Below, piece after piece: positions 10,899-20,954 of a DNA stretch of 35,262 nucleotides; position 1 is the first letter of the stretch; each line of letters starts with the position of its first letter. The position numbers and the translations under genes were made by a program. Origin of the DNA: Phoronis australis (taxonomy: Eukaryota > Phoronida > Phoronidae); assembly GCA_002633005.1 (NCBI GenBank), contig NMRA01000704.1:1-35262 (forward strand). Reading direction: 5' to 3'. Below the pieces are notes generated by a model. That model had not been told where the DNA came from. It did no database searches and saw only the letters and a list, made by a program, of their open reading frames with translations.

Positions 10899-11261
10899 AG
10901 CTATACTCACCGGTTAGGCTATATACATTGCCATCTGTTGGGAGCCAAATGGCCAATATTTATTTAATGACCATTATATTGTAGAATTAATAAAAACAGA
11001 CAAATAACTCGCAACACAGTGTTTGACGCTGGAATACCCCTCCGTGGACTAGTGGAAGCCAGAATCTTGATTTGATTTCACTTTTTTATTTGTTTTTACT
11101 TGAAATAGGCCAATATGAGTAATAAGCGTTAGGGCCTTTCGTGACATAAAATGCGGGTTGCCTCTTGCCGAATTGCAACTGTTCTCAACTGCTCATAAAT
11201 GGACGTGTCAGGGCTTGAGATCAGGCCCTACAAGTTGGTTTGTTATTTTGTGGACCAAGAG
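10899..11261. other. Unannotated sequence
   Basis: Nothing recognised. Confidence 0.5.
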
Positions 11262-11490
11262 TGTAGAGGTGGATTTACGGGGGGAGGGGGTTCAGGGGGT
11301 TTAACCCCCCGGGACAGGACCAAAAGTAAAAATATAAAACGTCGCCAGAAAAACGAAATCAGCTACAAAAACCAAAAAAGAAATCTTACACGTCCACCTC
11401 CTGACCTTCCCCCACTCGGCGCTACGCGCCTCGGATTCGCGCGAATCCTGATCCCCTCTTGCTGAACACGTATAGATCTGCCACTGGTGT
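11262..11490. mobile_element. MITE-like element with weak terminal inversion
   Basis: It opens TAGAGGTGGATTTACGGGG and closes ...ACGTATAGATCTGCCACTGG, whose reverse complement CCAGTGGCAGATCTATACGT weakly mirrors the start. Inside are a G-rich/C-rich foldback (about 11280-11310) and the perfect 16-bp palindrome GGATTCGCGCGAATCC (11433-11448). The layout resembles short non-autonomous repeats common in marine invertebrate genomes. The 88- and 65-codon frames over it are unlikely to be genes. Confidence 0.4.
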
Positions 11491-11620
11491 GGTCTCAAGG
11501 AATAATGAAGTGTCGGTTCTTTGCAAGCCTTGAGTAATTTGAGGGAAATTTAATTGATAGCGATAACTGCAGTATTAGTATGTTCAGTAAACACAGATTT
11601 ATTGGCGTACTGAAATCATT

Positions 11621-11673
11621 GGCCAAATGAGTGAACGTTACGAACGTAAATGCGTAACGTTCACCTTGTTGGC
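11621..11673. repeat. Perfect 12-bp hairpin with extended stem
   Basis: GTGAACGTTACG (11631-11642) and CGTAACGTTCAC (11653-11664) pair around a 10-nt loop; GCCAA / TTGGC pair again farther out. No gene is attached. Confidence 0.7.
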
Positions 11674-11856
11674 TTATGATACTCGAAAGGTGCATTTCGC
11701 CTCTGTAAATGCCGAATTCGTTTGCAGAAGCGTTTTGGGAGTTACACGCTTCACCACTACACTCATCCGAACCTGAATTGTTGCCGAATTAGCCAACGAA
11801 ACGTATTAAATCTCAGGCAACGGTGTGTGCAGTAAGCCATTTTCGAAATCTTAATT

Positions 11857-11886
11857 TTGGGGTTGGCCAACCGCAGCCAACCCCAA
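11857..11886. repeat. Perfect 10-bp GC-rich hairpin
   Basis: TTGGGGTTGG (11857-11866) pairs with CCAACCCCAA (11877-11886) around CCAACCGCAG. It is followed at once by an AATAAA. It does not fit the conserved histone mRNA 3' stem-loop. Confidence 0.65.
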
Positions 11887-12110
11887 TAAACTCTGAAACG
11901 TTTTGCTGAGTTGTTGAATGGGTTTAAAGCACTAGGAGACCGTTTATGTGCATTGCGTGGATTGTTCATGCTTCGTTTCTTGCCAACTAACTGTTGAGAA
12001 AATTCTGCCTTATAACATTAGATTTACATACATATTGTAACGCCATTTGAGTGCGGCATATGCAAAATGTCATAGTAATTTTAAGTAAAAATAATGCTAA
12101 TTCGATGTTC

Positions 12111-12114
12111 AAAA
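12111..12114 (-). terminator. RNA polymerase III T-run terminator of tRNA-Glu
   Basis: Four A residues on the plus strand give TTTT on the transcribed minus strand about 10 nt past the tRNA 3' end, the usual minimal Pol III stop signal. Confidence 0.6.
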
Positions 12115-12124
12115 TAATTGCTCA

Positions 12125-12196
12125 TTCCCACACCGGGAATCGAACCCGGGCCGCCAGGGTGAGAGCCTGGAATCCTAGCCACTAGACCATATGGGA
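12125..12196 (-). tRNA. tRNA-Glu (anticodon CTC)
   Basis: The minus strand folds into a complete 72-nt cloverleaf. It has a 7-bp acceptor stem (TCCCATA with TGTGGGA, one G-T pair), a D arm GTCT/GGAT, a 5-bp anticodon stem CCAGG/CCTGG with loop CTCTCAC, a 4-nt variable loop, a T arm CCGGG/CCCGG with loop TTCGATT, and discriminator A. The anticodon CTC (plus-strand positions 12161-12163) reads GAG codons. The internal promoter B box GGTTCGATTCC is intact. The body closely matches known animal tRNA-Glu. There is no intron. It looks functional: every stem pairs and a T-run terminator follows. Confidence 0.95.
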
Positions 12197-12519
12197 ATCT
12201 TGAGCAGTCCGCTGTAAATGTTATATTAGTAGTATTTTTATCAATGTAGTTCGTCGAAACATCAAAAATTAGGAGAAATGATTACTTTTTCCTAAAATTA
12301 TAGTCACAATATACATCTTTTAAGAAAATTGTCAAATTTAATGCAGCAGTTAGTGAATAAAAATAATTAGTGTAGCTACTTGTCTTTTTAGGTAAAAAAA
12401 ATCCATGCTCCCTAATGTAAACGAACCAATTAGAATAAAAGTAAGTCGTTGCCCGTATGATTTGCACTTCCATCGAACAACCATATTGGATCGCCACCAC
12501 ACCCGACTTACAACTTACT
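12197..12519. other. Intergenic interval between tRNA-Glu and GRK leader
   Basis: AT-rich; presumably contains the GRK promoter and the upstream region of the tRNA, but no specific site is convincing. The 72-codon minus-strand frame here is not supported. Confidence 0.4.
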
Positions 12520-12588
12520 GAGGTTTTTCTTCAAACCTAGGGTCGTTTCCAGACCCGATTAATTTATAGTTATTTGTAAAATCTTGTG
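12520..12588 (+). promoter_or_regulatory. Putative GRK 5' leader with two adjacent small hairpins
   Basis: Immediately upstream of the GRK start codon lie two short inverted repeats back to back: AGGTTT (12521-12526) with AAACCT (12533-12538), and GGGTC (12540-12544) with GACCC (12552-12556). If the transcript starts upstream, both would fold in the leader RNA. No convincing TATA box sits upstream; the TATATAAAG at 12622-12630 lies inside the coding exon and is codon sequence. The transcription start cannot be placed. Confidence 0.3.
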
Positions 12589-12640
12589 ATGGAGCTCGAA
12601 AACATTGTCGCCAATACCGTGTATATAAAGGCTCGCGAAG
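12589..12640 (+). CDS. First coding exon of a G protein-coupled receptor kinase (GRK4/5/6 class), partial
   Basis: The exon encodes 17 residues, MELENIVANTVYIKARE, plus the first base of a Gly-type codon, and ends exactly at a consensus donor (GAAG|GTAAGT). This is the conserved N-terminus of GRK4/5/6-class kinases, where vertebrate GRK5 and GRK6 begin MELENIVANTVLLKAREG; only two residues (Tyr-Ile for Leu-Leu) differ. In the family this segment forms the N-terminal helix that docks on activated receptors. A regulator-of-G-signalling homology domain and an AGC serine/threonine kinase domain follow, and these phosphorylate agonist-occupied receptors at the plasma membrane. Those domains are not recognised in this window. 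The ATG has purine at -3 and G at +4. The residue match is seen directly; membership of the GRK4/5/6 class is secure, but which paralogue cannot be said from 17 residues. Confidence 0.9.
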
Positions 12641-12646
12641 GTAAGT

Positions 12647-13332
12647 TATTTTACTCCAGCATTTTTATCCAGGGGACTTCAGTAGTCTTCAGCTCAGAGA
12701 TAGACCCCGGTGAAAAAAATAAATAAATAAAATTTAGTTCTACTATGTGACTTGAAAAACATTAGAATATTTGAAGTTTCTTTTGAATTTGATTGATATT
12801 TCATAGTTTCTTTGCGTACAATTTCCGTAAACGATTTTATTGTCGTCAATTCTGTAATGTGTTCCACAGTGACCGATTTGTAACCTGTCTGGGTGACACT
12901 GGTCAAATGTGGCAGTCATTGACTTAAACTATAGGGAGCCAGTTTCATCTATTGAATAAGGAGCCCCTTATTCAGTGATTGCCTGTTTCTCAACTCTGGA
13001 GCCGCTATATTCAACTAGTGCCCCTTTCTGACTTGCTCCAGTTAGGAACTAGAACATCGGACACTGATGTGAAAAGTTCTTAACACAATAGCAATCAGAT
13101 AGCATAAAATCACTGTTGAACTTAAATTTTCTGCCAGGAGAAGTTGGTCAATGCCGTGTGGTTTGACAATAATGAACTGACTTGACTGTTGCTGACTGCA
13201 GGCTGCTGTTGCATCATTTGACTTCTGACGTTGTGGTGCTATAAGTAGTGATAAAGGCTTTGCTAAATTCTTTGTTAATGGGCGCCGACTATTGGTTTGG
13301 AGGCTAGAGTCTGGTACAGTGGGTCCCTGGCT
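12647..13332. other. Intronic sequence, nothing recognised
   Basis: Open frames of 70 and 118 codons on the minus strand (12694-12906 and 13042-13398); the longer runs into the transposon arm at 13341. No family is recognised. Confidence 0.45.
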
Positions 13333-13340
13333 CGCTTCTC

Positions 13341-14124
13341 GGTAATTGTTTACAATATGACGACAATGACTTAGATATATGATTTTGGTATCGTTCAATT
13401 CCTCTTAATGTTATCTTTCCAAATATACACAGAAATTTCTCCTACCCCGTTCCCTTAGTATTTTATCGTGAAATTTCTTCTAGCACTATTTCCTGGTACG
13501 CGGTAGGAATACCGCCATGTTGAATGGAAGGAGTTACCTGGCGGTCAAAAAGTGAACTAATCTACCGACTTGCAGATCGTCGCTTTTCATAAGTTCAAAT
13601 TGACCGAGACCCGTCAATCCCTTGCCCGAGTTATGGAACCAAGGATTTGAATTTGATCCTATGGTGACCCTGATATACGCATCTGCTAGCAGGAATCCGC
13701 CAAAACAGCGGAGGTTGTTTTTGAGGTCCAGTGAATTTGTGAAAAGAGTATCACTTCAGACAATTCCGTGGAAAAATGGCCAAATGGTCACAATTCAAAA
13801 AATGGAAAAGGGAAAATGCTTCTACTTGTTCATCAATATTATGTCCGGAAAACTTTAGCGGGAATCTCGCACAGGCAAACACCATTCATTCAGAATCAAT
13901 GATGACGTTTCATTTATTAACAGTAGGTGTCGCTGTAATCTTGAGTTGAGCTAACATTGCGGTGTCCACCGGGAAATAGTGCCAAATGAAATTTGACGAT
14001 ACAATAGGGAGGAAACGCGGTAGGGAATCAATTCATATATTTTTGGAAAGATGACGGCGCGAGGAATCGAACGATACCAAAATCATATCTCTAAGTCATT
14101 GTCGTCATATTGTAAACAATTACC
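13341..14124. mobile_element. Non-autonomous DNA transposon with long terminal inverted repeats and 8-bp target duplication
   Basis: Terminal arms of about 180 bp (13341-13524 and 13949-14124) are inverted copies; the outermost 60 bases are nearly identical, beginning GGTAATTGTTTACAATATGA at both ends. The direct repeat CGCTTCTC flanks the element exactly, at 13333-13340 and 14125-14132. The 784-bp length and the 420-bp interior, which holds only an unrecognised 78-codon frame (13622-13858), indicate a non-autonomous copy. An 8-bp duplication fits hAT, P or Merlin-type insertion; the GG... terminus and long arms do not fit the usual hAT ends. Superfamily left open. Confidence 0.85.
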
Positions 14125-14132
14125 CGCTTCTC

Positions 14133-15520
14133 AGAATCTCAGCTCAACCAAGAATTGTATGTGATTATCACAACAATGGTATCAAGCTAAGGCAAGAGTG
14201 GCCATAAATGCTGAGACATGTGTAAGAGTCTAAGAGGTGGATGGAGAAATGCTGGCTAGTTGGGTGGTGGATCCAGGGCACATGGGCAGCTTCGCTGAGG
14301 GCAAATTCCAGGGCACGACACCGGGACTGGAGTGCTGCCAAGGGTAAATTCCAAGGTGCTGGCAGTGTTGCTGAAATGAGGCAACATGCCTTTTCTACGG
14401 AAGATGATGTAGGGTTGTGTCACGTGACTTCTGGTTGTGTGTAAAGCCTCTCTAAATTGCTTGTCAGTGGGCACGGTAATTTGGGACAGCGAATATTTGT
14501 GAAGTTCACATGAATAGTACAGAGGAAGATTCTTTTATAATCCAGGTATGTTTTGCACATAACAGCTGTAAAGGTAGAGGAATAAAAATTTCTTTAAAAA
14601 CATGTGCGTGACAAAACTGTCAGCATAGCCAGCTCATGATGTGGAATCTGCTGGTCGCAATCTGCTGTTGCTGGTTGAACTGTCATTTGAGTGTTGGCAG
14701 TGATAGCACCAGTGCTGTATATCATGTCATCACACTGTAATAAGTCTTTTCACTTTTGGATTATAGTGGTCCTGCATTTTAAGAACCAATTTATCCTCTG
14801 AACAACAGGCGTCAAAGTAGTTTTGATATGCCAGTTCCCCTGTAAGTGACCCTTGTCTACTTTTGCGCACTAAAATGAAATCTGGTCAAAAGAGTGCCTT
14901 CTCGTCATAGGGATGCATTCGATGGTTGGGTGTCTCAACAGATGTGATAGAAACTGTTTGCAGATGTATAGATCATTTCATGTTGTAGTATCTATGTGGT
15001 TGTGAAGGAGTTATGAAAGTCGGTATTTTACTTGCTCAGTGTGAACTGGTATGATTGGCTTTACTTGCATCAGAATTACTGCGTATTATGAGACCGGGCA
15101 AGAGTCACTTAAATGGTGCATGATCATGCGAACCAGTTTCATTCCTGGTTCGTAAAGTTCTGGCCAGTGAGAATGACTATGGTCATGGATGGTATAAGAT
15201 GCTCAAGATGGTTGATAGCAACAAAACCTTAAATTTATAACTTTCAAAATGTCACCTTGGAATTCATCATGACTCTTTTAAGGGTTTTCATTTCAAGGGG
15301 AAACAATTGAATGTCTGTGTGTAGCTATTTTTGATGCATGTTGGCACACCATGGTACACCATCAACGCAATCTCTACCTTACAGTGTTCCTGTCATCGTG
15401 CTGACCCCAAAGACACTGGTTACATACCTCTTCTGTCGTTTTTCTGCACATTTGTTTGCTGCACATGTTGCCTAACCACTCGAGTACAGGGGTACTTTTG
15501 AAAAAAAGAACTGGGATTGT
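14133..15520. other. Intronic sequence, no supported gene
   Basis: A slightly GC-richer patch at 14230-14440 contains an internal near-duplication (GGCAAATTCCAGGGCACGAC / GGTAAATTCCAAGGTGCTGG). The overlapping frames on both strands are unrecognised. The rest shows nothing. Confidence 0.4.
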
Positions 15521-15524
15521 AGCT

Positions 15525-15672
15525 AGCAACACAGTGTCTTCCACAACAGAAAATTCAAACTCAACTGGAATTACAAATTTTTTATCTGTGTTCAAAAGTC
15601 CATGTCCATACTGTGGGTATTTTGATGTTAAGTTATGAAACAAACGCACTGAACTGGTAAAAAAGTTCAAAA
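15525..15672 (-). repeat. Diverged repeat shared with 33.9-34.05 kb, copy 1
   Basis: Shares ACCAGTTCAGTG, TATGGACATGGACTTT and AATTCC.....GAGTT.AAATTT-like stretches (read on the minus strand) with 33917-34050, same orientation. Translation gives KFVIPVEFEF here and KFAIPIEFKF there. However, changes fall evenly over the three codon positions and the frames disagree elsewhere, so this is treated as a non-coding repeat. Confidence 0.55.
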
Positions 15673-18600
15673 TGTCTCCATTTGCTTGAAAAAGGACTAA
15701 TCTCCCAACACTTCAAACTTTTTGCATTGGTTTTCAAACTCACTCCAGCAATTGCAAAATTTAAACTCAAGGCAGTGAGTAGTCAAAACAGGTGGTGTTA
15801 TCTGTGGTGTTGACAGTCCATGGGAGAGTTCTCATAGCTGATTTAAAAGATTTAAGGTCAGCAAAGTATGTATTTTTCAGTGTAAAGCAAGCTAGGCTGT
15901 GTTTGCTAATTACTGATTCTACTAGTCCATAAACTATAGACCCAGTTCCATGTTTGCCAATGTCCAAAAACTCTTTACAACTGTTTCAAATTATACCAGC
16001 TGACCTGGCTAACATTTGACAGCTTTGATTGAATTGAGAGGAGGAAGTATTTATTACATCAAGATTCCACCAGGCAGTGGCAGGTCATTGGTGTCTCTTC
16101 AGAGCTTGTGGCTATATTGCCTGTTGTACATGTGAGCCAACAGTGTACCACTTACGTGAATGGAATGTTACAAGTTAACTTGTCTGAATTATTTATTCTT
16201 GAAGACTCCCAAGTGAGCCACCTTGGGGTGGAGGTTCAAGCTGAATTTCCAAGGGATTCTGAGACAAAAGTCAAAAAACAAAAATGGGTTATTGATGTTA
16301 ATTTGTTCCTGTAGTTTTTAACTGCACCTTTAATTTGTGTCTTTTGATTTAACATATTTCGTGATTTTATTGAAATAGTGAAGCTGACATACAGAGATTG
16401 ACTTCAAAATAGGAGGCACAGAATGTTGGCTAGGCTTACTGCATTCTACCACTTTTGGCGAATACTTACATTTCTGCACAATACTTACAGTTTTGCCATT
16501 GCTTGTGCACAAAGGTACATTTCTCCTTCAAGTACTAGAAATTGCCCTCATTGTTAGGATTTACAGTTTTCTTTATGTCGTAGGTACGGTAAAATCTTGC
16601 TAATTTTGGACAAATGTAATTGCTTAAAATTTGCCCCTTTTCTAACTTCATTCAGGATGTTCACAAATTCTCAAAGCATTGTTAGATGGGAGGTATGTTA
16701 GACAATTTGAACTTGGAAAACCAATACTTTGGTGCTACGTAACGTTCTTGGAAAAATCAAGAAAACAACATTTCTGATGTGTGCATGTTAAATAAATACG
16801 ATCTTCCTCTGAGATGAGTAGATACATGGCTGCTTGATTAGTTGTCATAAGTGAAATTTGAGACGGGCATCATATCCTGTTAGAAACCTGGTGTGATAAT
16901 TGTGTACTGTCACCTCAGTTCTTTATAAACAAAGATTCAAACATGACTGCACTGCGTATAGATGTAACCATAATCTTCCGTTTTGTGAGGGCATTGGATA
17001 AACTGCCAAGGGGGACCCATTTCTTAAAGCGATTTTTAGGAAAAAATGATCGTGCCTTTTCAGAAAGCTGCATTGCAGACTGTAGCGCCCTCTTTGTCAT
17101 GGACTTGAATACTTGCCAGGGGTCACATTAACCATTTTGGCGGGAGTGTAAAGCCTAAACGAGAAGCCTGACCACATCTTTTATTAGTCATCAAGCAGAA
17201 ATAAAAATTTATAACATATCCAAATTTCCATATCTGTGTCCATGCTAGGCATGCAAAACGATTCCAAAAGAGCTCACAGGGAGGCTTTTTAACCTATCAG
17301 GAAAGAGCACCCTCTCCCTCGAGAAAAATGTGTATGAGTGCACATGAAATTTTGATTCAAGAATCTGTTCTGGAGACTGTTTCTTCTTTGGTTCCTGTTA
17401 AAATGTTTAAGATTCTACGGTTTGGACAAGTGAAAAATTTTGCTTAAGGTGAAACAGTTTACCGAATTTTAGAAATAATTAATATTGGATGTCCCAAATT
17501 AGAGAATCATGAAAAGGACAAATTTTGTATCGACAACCATTTTCAATGATTTTATCTTAAACTTTGTTGGTACAAAATGCATTTTCCAATATTGGAGACA
17601 GTCACCAGGTGGTGAGACCATCTCATCCACGAGTTGGCTCGCCTTGAACTGCTTCGCATCATGTGAAAATGAATGACGTTTTGAGTCCACTCATAAATAG
17701 TTCGGCCAATGGGCAATTTACGAGAAAGGGAGGCAGGAGAATTTATCAAAATCAGAAATGTCGCTTGGCATTTCTTTTGTTACCTGACATTACAAGATGT
17801 CTCGCTTCTTTGTCTAAATATACCACGTCTGGTTACCTTGTGGAGATAGTGGGACCAGATCTAAGTTAGAAAATGTTCTAGTGTTGGCTATCCGAATGAA
17901 TGATATTTGAGAAATAAGATGAGCACCAAAATTATACTTGTCCGCAGAATCAAGAAATTCAACTTTGGCTTGATTTTCAGTGTTGCAAATTTTAAAGTCT
18001 GTCCCAAACTGGGGAAATTTTCCTCTTGAATTTTGTCTTAGTGGGCTTTTCATATTAGCGCTCTTCGGAGTATTGAGAGCACAAAAATGACTTCTGATTG
18101 ATTGCGACTCAGATTTGGTGGACAGAAATTCAATTGCTACGCAGTGCTTCATAAATATAAAAGTAGAGGACTAAATCCCACTGTCAGCCCTTCCCATTGC
18201 GTGATTGAAGTTTAATAATTTACGTTGGCTTCTTGACACTAGCTGGAATCAAAATTCTCCCACTTTATCAGCAGCAGCCACTGCCTTTGTTGCGAATACA
18301 TCTTCGCAGTGGGAAATGTATGCAGCAGGACGTCCTTGCTTATCAATTGATATTTCAATAGGTTTGCCTTTTTCGGAAGGCGTTGGTAAATCCCACCGCA
18401 CAGCAGTGGAAATGTGCCAGCATTATAATAGCTGGAAAGGTGTTTAAACACTGTTTACACCAGTTGGTTAAAAACTCCCGTCCTCATTACACAGGATCTG
18501 TAGGTGGTGCTGAATGCATGTCCACTAAAGACCGGATCGCTGTCAGGCAGGTTAGTGAATTTCAATATGACATGGCTATTTCGAAAGTAGGCTGTTGAGT

Positions 18601-18853
18601 AAAACCTAATAGATGTTGGAGACAGTTGTTAGGTCCTCAGTATAGATTGCACCAACAGTGTTTCATTGGGAGGTGACAGTGCTGCATTCTGAGGCAACAC
18701 ACTGAGGCCTATTTTTGGCCAAAGTTTTTTGTTTCCACTTGTCATCATCCCCATTCGTCAAGATTTTAAGACTGTCTCTAGTGCATGAGTTTAGTGTGAC
18801 AGTGCCCTTACCATAAGGATGTTCATATTTGACATGTCTAGGTTCAACCTGCA
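15673..18853. other. Intronic sequence, no supported gene
   Basis: About 3.2 kb with many open frames of 60-112 codons (longest 17814-18152, minus). None has a recognisable domain, and the number and lengths match chance at this composition. Confidence 0.45.
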
Positions 18854-18855
18854 TA

Positions 18856-19388
18856 ACACCTGAAACGTGTTCAACAGAGTGAGCGCCCGCTAGCGTGTAC
18901 TCGCGAACACAAGAAACAGCTCCTGAACAGCTGTGAGTGCTCACTGTGCGATCCAGTATGGTGACTCTGAAGCAGATTGTGTTGAACGTCTTAGCCTATG
19001 AGCTTAACACTAACAGTCCTTCCTATGGTGTACTGAGCGATAAATATGATTAATCTTTGCCAATAATTATTAATATTGGCAGCCCAAGACAAGAATCGAA
19101 AATTACGTCGAGGAAACTGTTCCTCGCTACAGCGACCCTCAATTTAAGTCGCAGTTTCGAATGAGTCGGTCAAGTTTTGAGGTTAGTTTTCGTGTTGCAG
19201 AACCATAATGGGTTCATGTTTTGCAGACGTGAAGCCTTCGCAGGACGCCATCTTGGAAATCTAAGCGAACATGCTCTCGAGGTTGTACGCGAGCGCTCGC
19301 GAGCGCTGACGTGAACACAGCTGTTCAGGACGAGGGCGCTCAAATCGCTCGCGGGCGCTCACTCTATTGAACACGCTTCTGGTGGTGT
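18856..19388. mobile_element. Harbinger-type transposon relic
   Basis: Terminal inverted repeats about 30-45 bp long: the left starts ACACCTGAAACGTGTTCAAC and continues AGAGTGAGCGCCCGC; the right is its inverted counterpart ending GGTGGTGT. A second inner pair (CCTGAACAGCTGTG near 18922 / CACAGCTGTTCAGG near 19317) is also inverted. TA flanks both ends, and the right side reads TAA; PIF/Harbinger elements usually duplicate a TWA trinucleotide. The interior carries a transposase-like exon (separate entry). At 533 bp the element is far too short to be autonomous. Confidence 0.7.
19083..19181 (+). pseudogene. Harbinger transposase N-terminal exon fragment
   Basis: The exon-like segment is bounded by TTGGCAG| and |GTTAGT and reads 33 codons in phase 0. 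It contains ENYVEETVPRYSDPQF followed by FRMSRSSFE. This is the conserved region ahead of the nuclease domain in PIF/Harbinger (HARBI1-like) transposases, where an aromatic-x-x-F-R-M/L-S/T-R-x-x-F-E pattern is usual. The DDE catalytic domain is absent between the terminal repeats, so the fragment cannot encode a working transposase. The same residues keep an open frame, suggesting relatively recent decay or capture of only this exon. Family assignment rests on motif recognition. Confidence 0.7.
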
Positions 19389-19390
19389 TA

Positions 19391-20252
19391 ACAATTTTGT
19401 GAACCCCTGACAATCCACAACTATCGTGAGACGTGAAATGGCATAGAAGGGCTGTTGTGACTGCAATGAATCCACCTCAAGTTTCCTGTCACGTTTTGTC
19501 ATTTTTTAACCTTCTTCTTATCGCTGGGTATCCCTGTGTTGGGGTCTAACATGATATCACTTGTCACTAAGCTCAACTGTTGGCAGACAGGAGATAGCCC
19601 AGTTGTAATTTATTCCTGTAAGATTACTTTTGCAATACTAATTGGGTTTGACATGGTCAAGGATGTATTGCATGACTTCACTGGGGAGCCTTGTGAGTGT
19701 ATCACAATATCGGTTAAGAGTCCAAAAAGCTTCGGCATATATTGAGGAATGCTGTGTTGGGAATTTCAGGTCAGAAACAAGTATGTATAATGTGTACATG
19801 TGATGTATGTTTGCTGGTGTTGGTGGCATTCAGATATCATGTTAGATTTGTATGAGAAAATCCCATGCTAGGTGAAAATTTGCGTATTTAAGCTTATGTG
19901 CCTATGTCTAAATGCATTTTTCAAAGAAAATTGTTTACTCAAGTGTTCACGTATACGGGCGCACGTAGGCACTTGGTCGCAAGTTTCCCTTTTTGGAGTG
20001 TATGCATACACTGTTGGACATTAGTCACTTAAAGTTGCCCTGGATTTTGAAAACCTGTTTTATGCCATTGTTTCAGCAGAGAAAACTGGTTATCAAAATG
20101 TGGCACTCCTGGAAATACTATTACTTTTTGATGATAGAGGCACATGCTATTACCTCCAGTAAAGTGCATAATCTTGCTGTGCGAAACACATTTGTCATTT
20201 GTGCAGCTGTGTCTGTGTTTCCGTGGATTATGACTCTGATGTTTTCACGTTC
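19391..20252. other. Intronic sequence, no supported gene
   Basis: Open frames at 19536-19745 (plus) and 19638-19829 (minus) overlap each other; neither is recognised. Nothing else seen. Confidence 0.4.
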
Positions 20253-20404
20253 CAGGCTTGTTCATGCGGCTTTTTGTGGAAATTTTGCGCAATATTTTCC
20301 GGAATCGGGGATGCGAAAAAAATTATCGCAGGCTTGTTCATGCGACTTTTTGCGGAAATTTTGCGCAATATTTTCCGGAATCGGGGTTGCGAAAAAAATT
20401 AACG
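20253..20404 (+). repeat. Tandem duplication, two copies of a 76-bp unit
   Basis: Copies at 20253-20328 and 20329-20404 differ at only four positions. Each begins CAGGCTTGTTCATGCG and ends GCGAAAAAAATTA.CG. The unit length is not a multiple of three, so the 162-codon frame crossing both copies (19993-20481) changes reading between them and is probably not a gene. Confidence 0.9.
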
Positions 20405-20695
20405 CGGGAACGCAAAAATACCACAATCCAATTTCACCAAATTTTGCGAATTTATTGCCAAACTCGCTCCAGAGGCTGTGACAGTTGTTTACACAAGCTT
20501 GATGATTAATTACTCGCTGCATACTACACACAAACCCGGAAGATTGACGACTCGATTGTCGCACTGCGCATGATACAGGAATGCCCGCTTTACTTCCAAA
20601 AAGTCTCGAAATCTCAGTTGTCTCGCTATAAAAATTTGGTTTATGTAAAAATGTGGTTTGGTGCAGAGACTGAGTTACTCATTGGCTTGTAGCAG

Positions 20696-20782
20696 GAAGC
20701 TGTAGTGGATGGCCATTGGCCAGCTGTCTGGGACAAAGAAGGCCATGGATTAGCTTTCGATAAAATCAGGAACGAACTAGAG
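20696..20782 (+). CDS. Candidate internal exon, unrecognised
   Basis: Bounded by TTGTAGCAG| and GAG|GTAACT, exactly 29 codons in phase 0, including VVDGHWPAVWDKEGHG and FDKIRNELE. The next candidate exon (20955) starts in the same phase after a 172-base intron with a TTGCAG acceptor. No family is recognised. Open stretches of this length are common by chance, so support comes only from the matching splice sites and phase. It would lie inside the GRK intron in the same orientation. Confidence 0.25.
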
Positions 20783-20954
20783 GTAACTACGCAAAATTCA
20801 GTTCTATTCATTCAGTTGATGAGTCACTGAGACCTTGTAAATAACTGCATTCTTGTCAGCGATGTATTCTTTTCCTTCCGTTGGTATTTTCAGTTGCTAG
20901 GGTAAGGTAGGAATTGCAGAATTGACAAGTCTCATGAACGCTCGCTGATTGCAG

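Noticed and set aside
10726-10956. Thr-His-Ala-Arg repeat protein
   Set aside because: Translation of the TG/CG microsatellite.
12622-12630. TATATAAAG as a TATA box
   Set aside because: It lies inside the GRK coding exon, encoding part of VYIK; the donor follows 11 bases later.
19993-20481. 162-codon plus-strand frame
   Set aside because: Its length depends on the 76-bp tandem duplication, which changes frame between copies; no recognisable domain.
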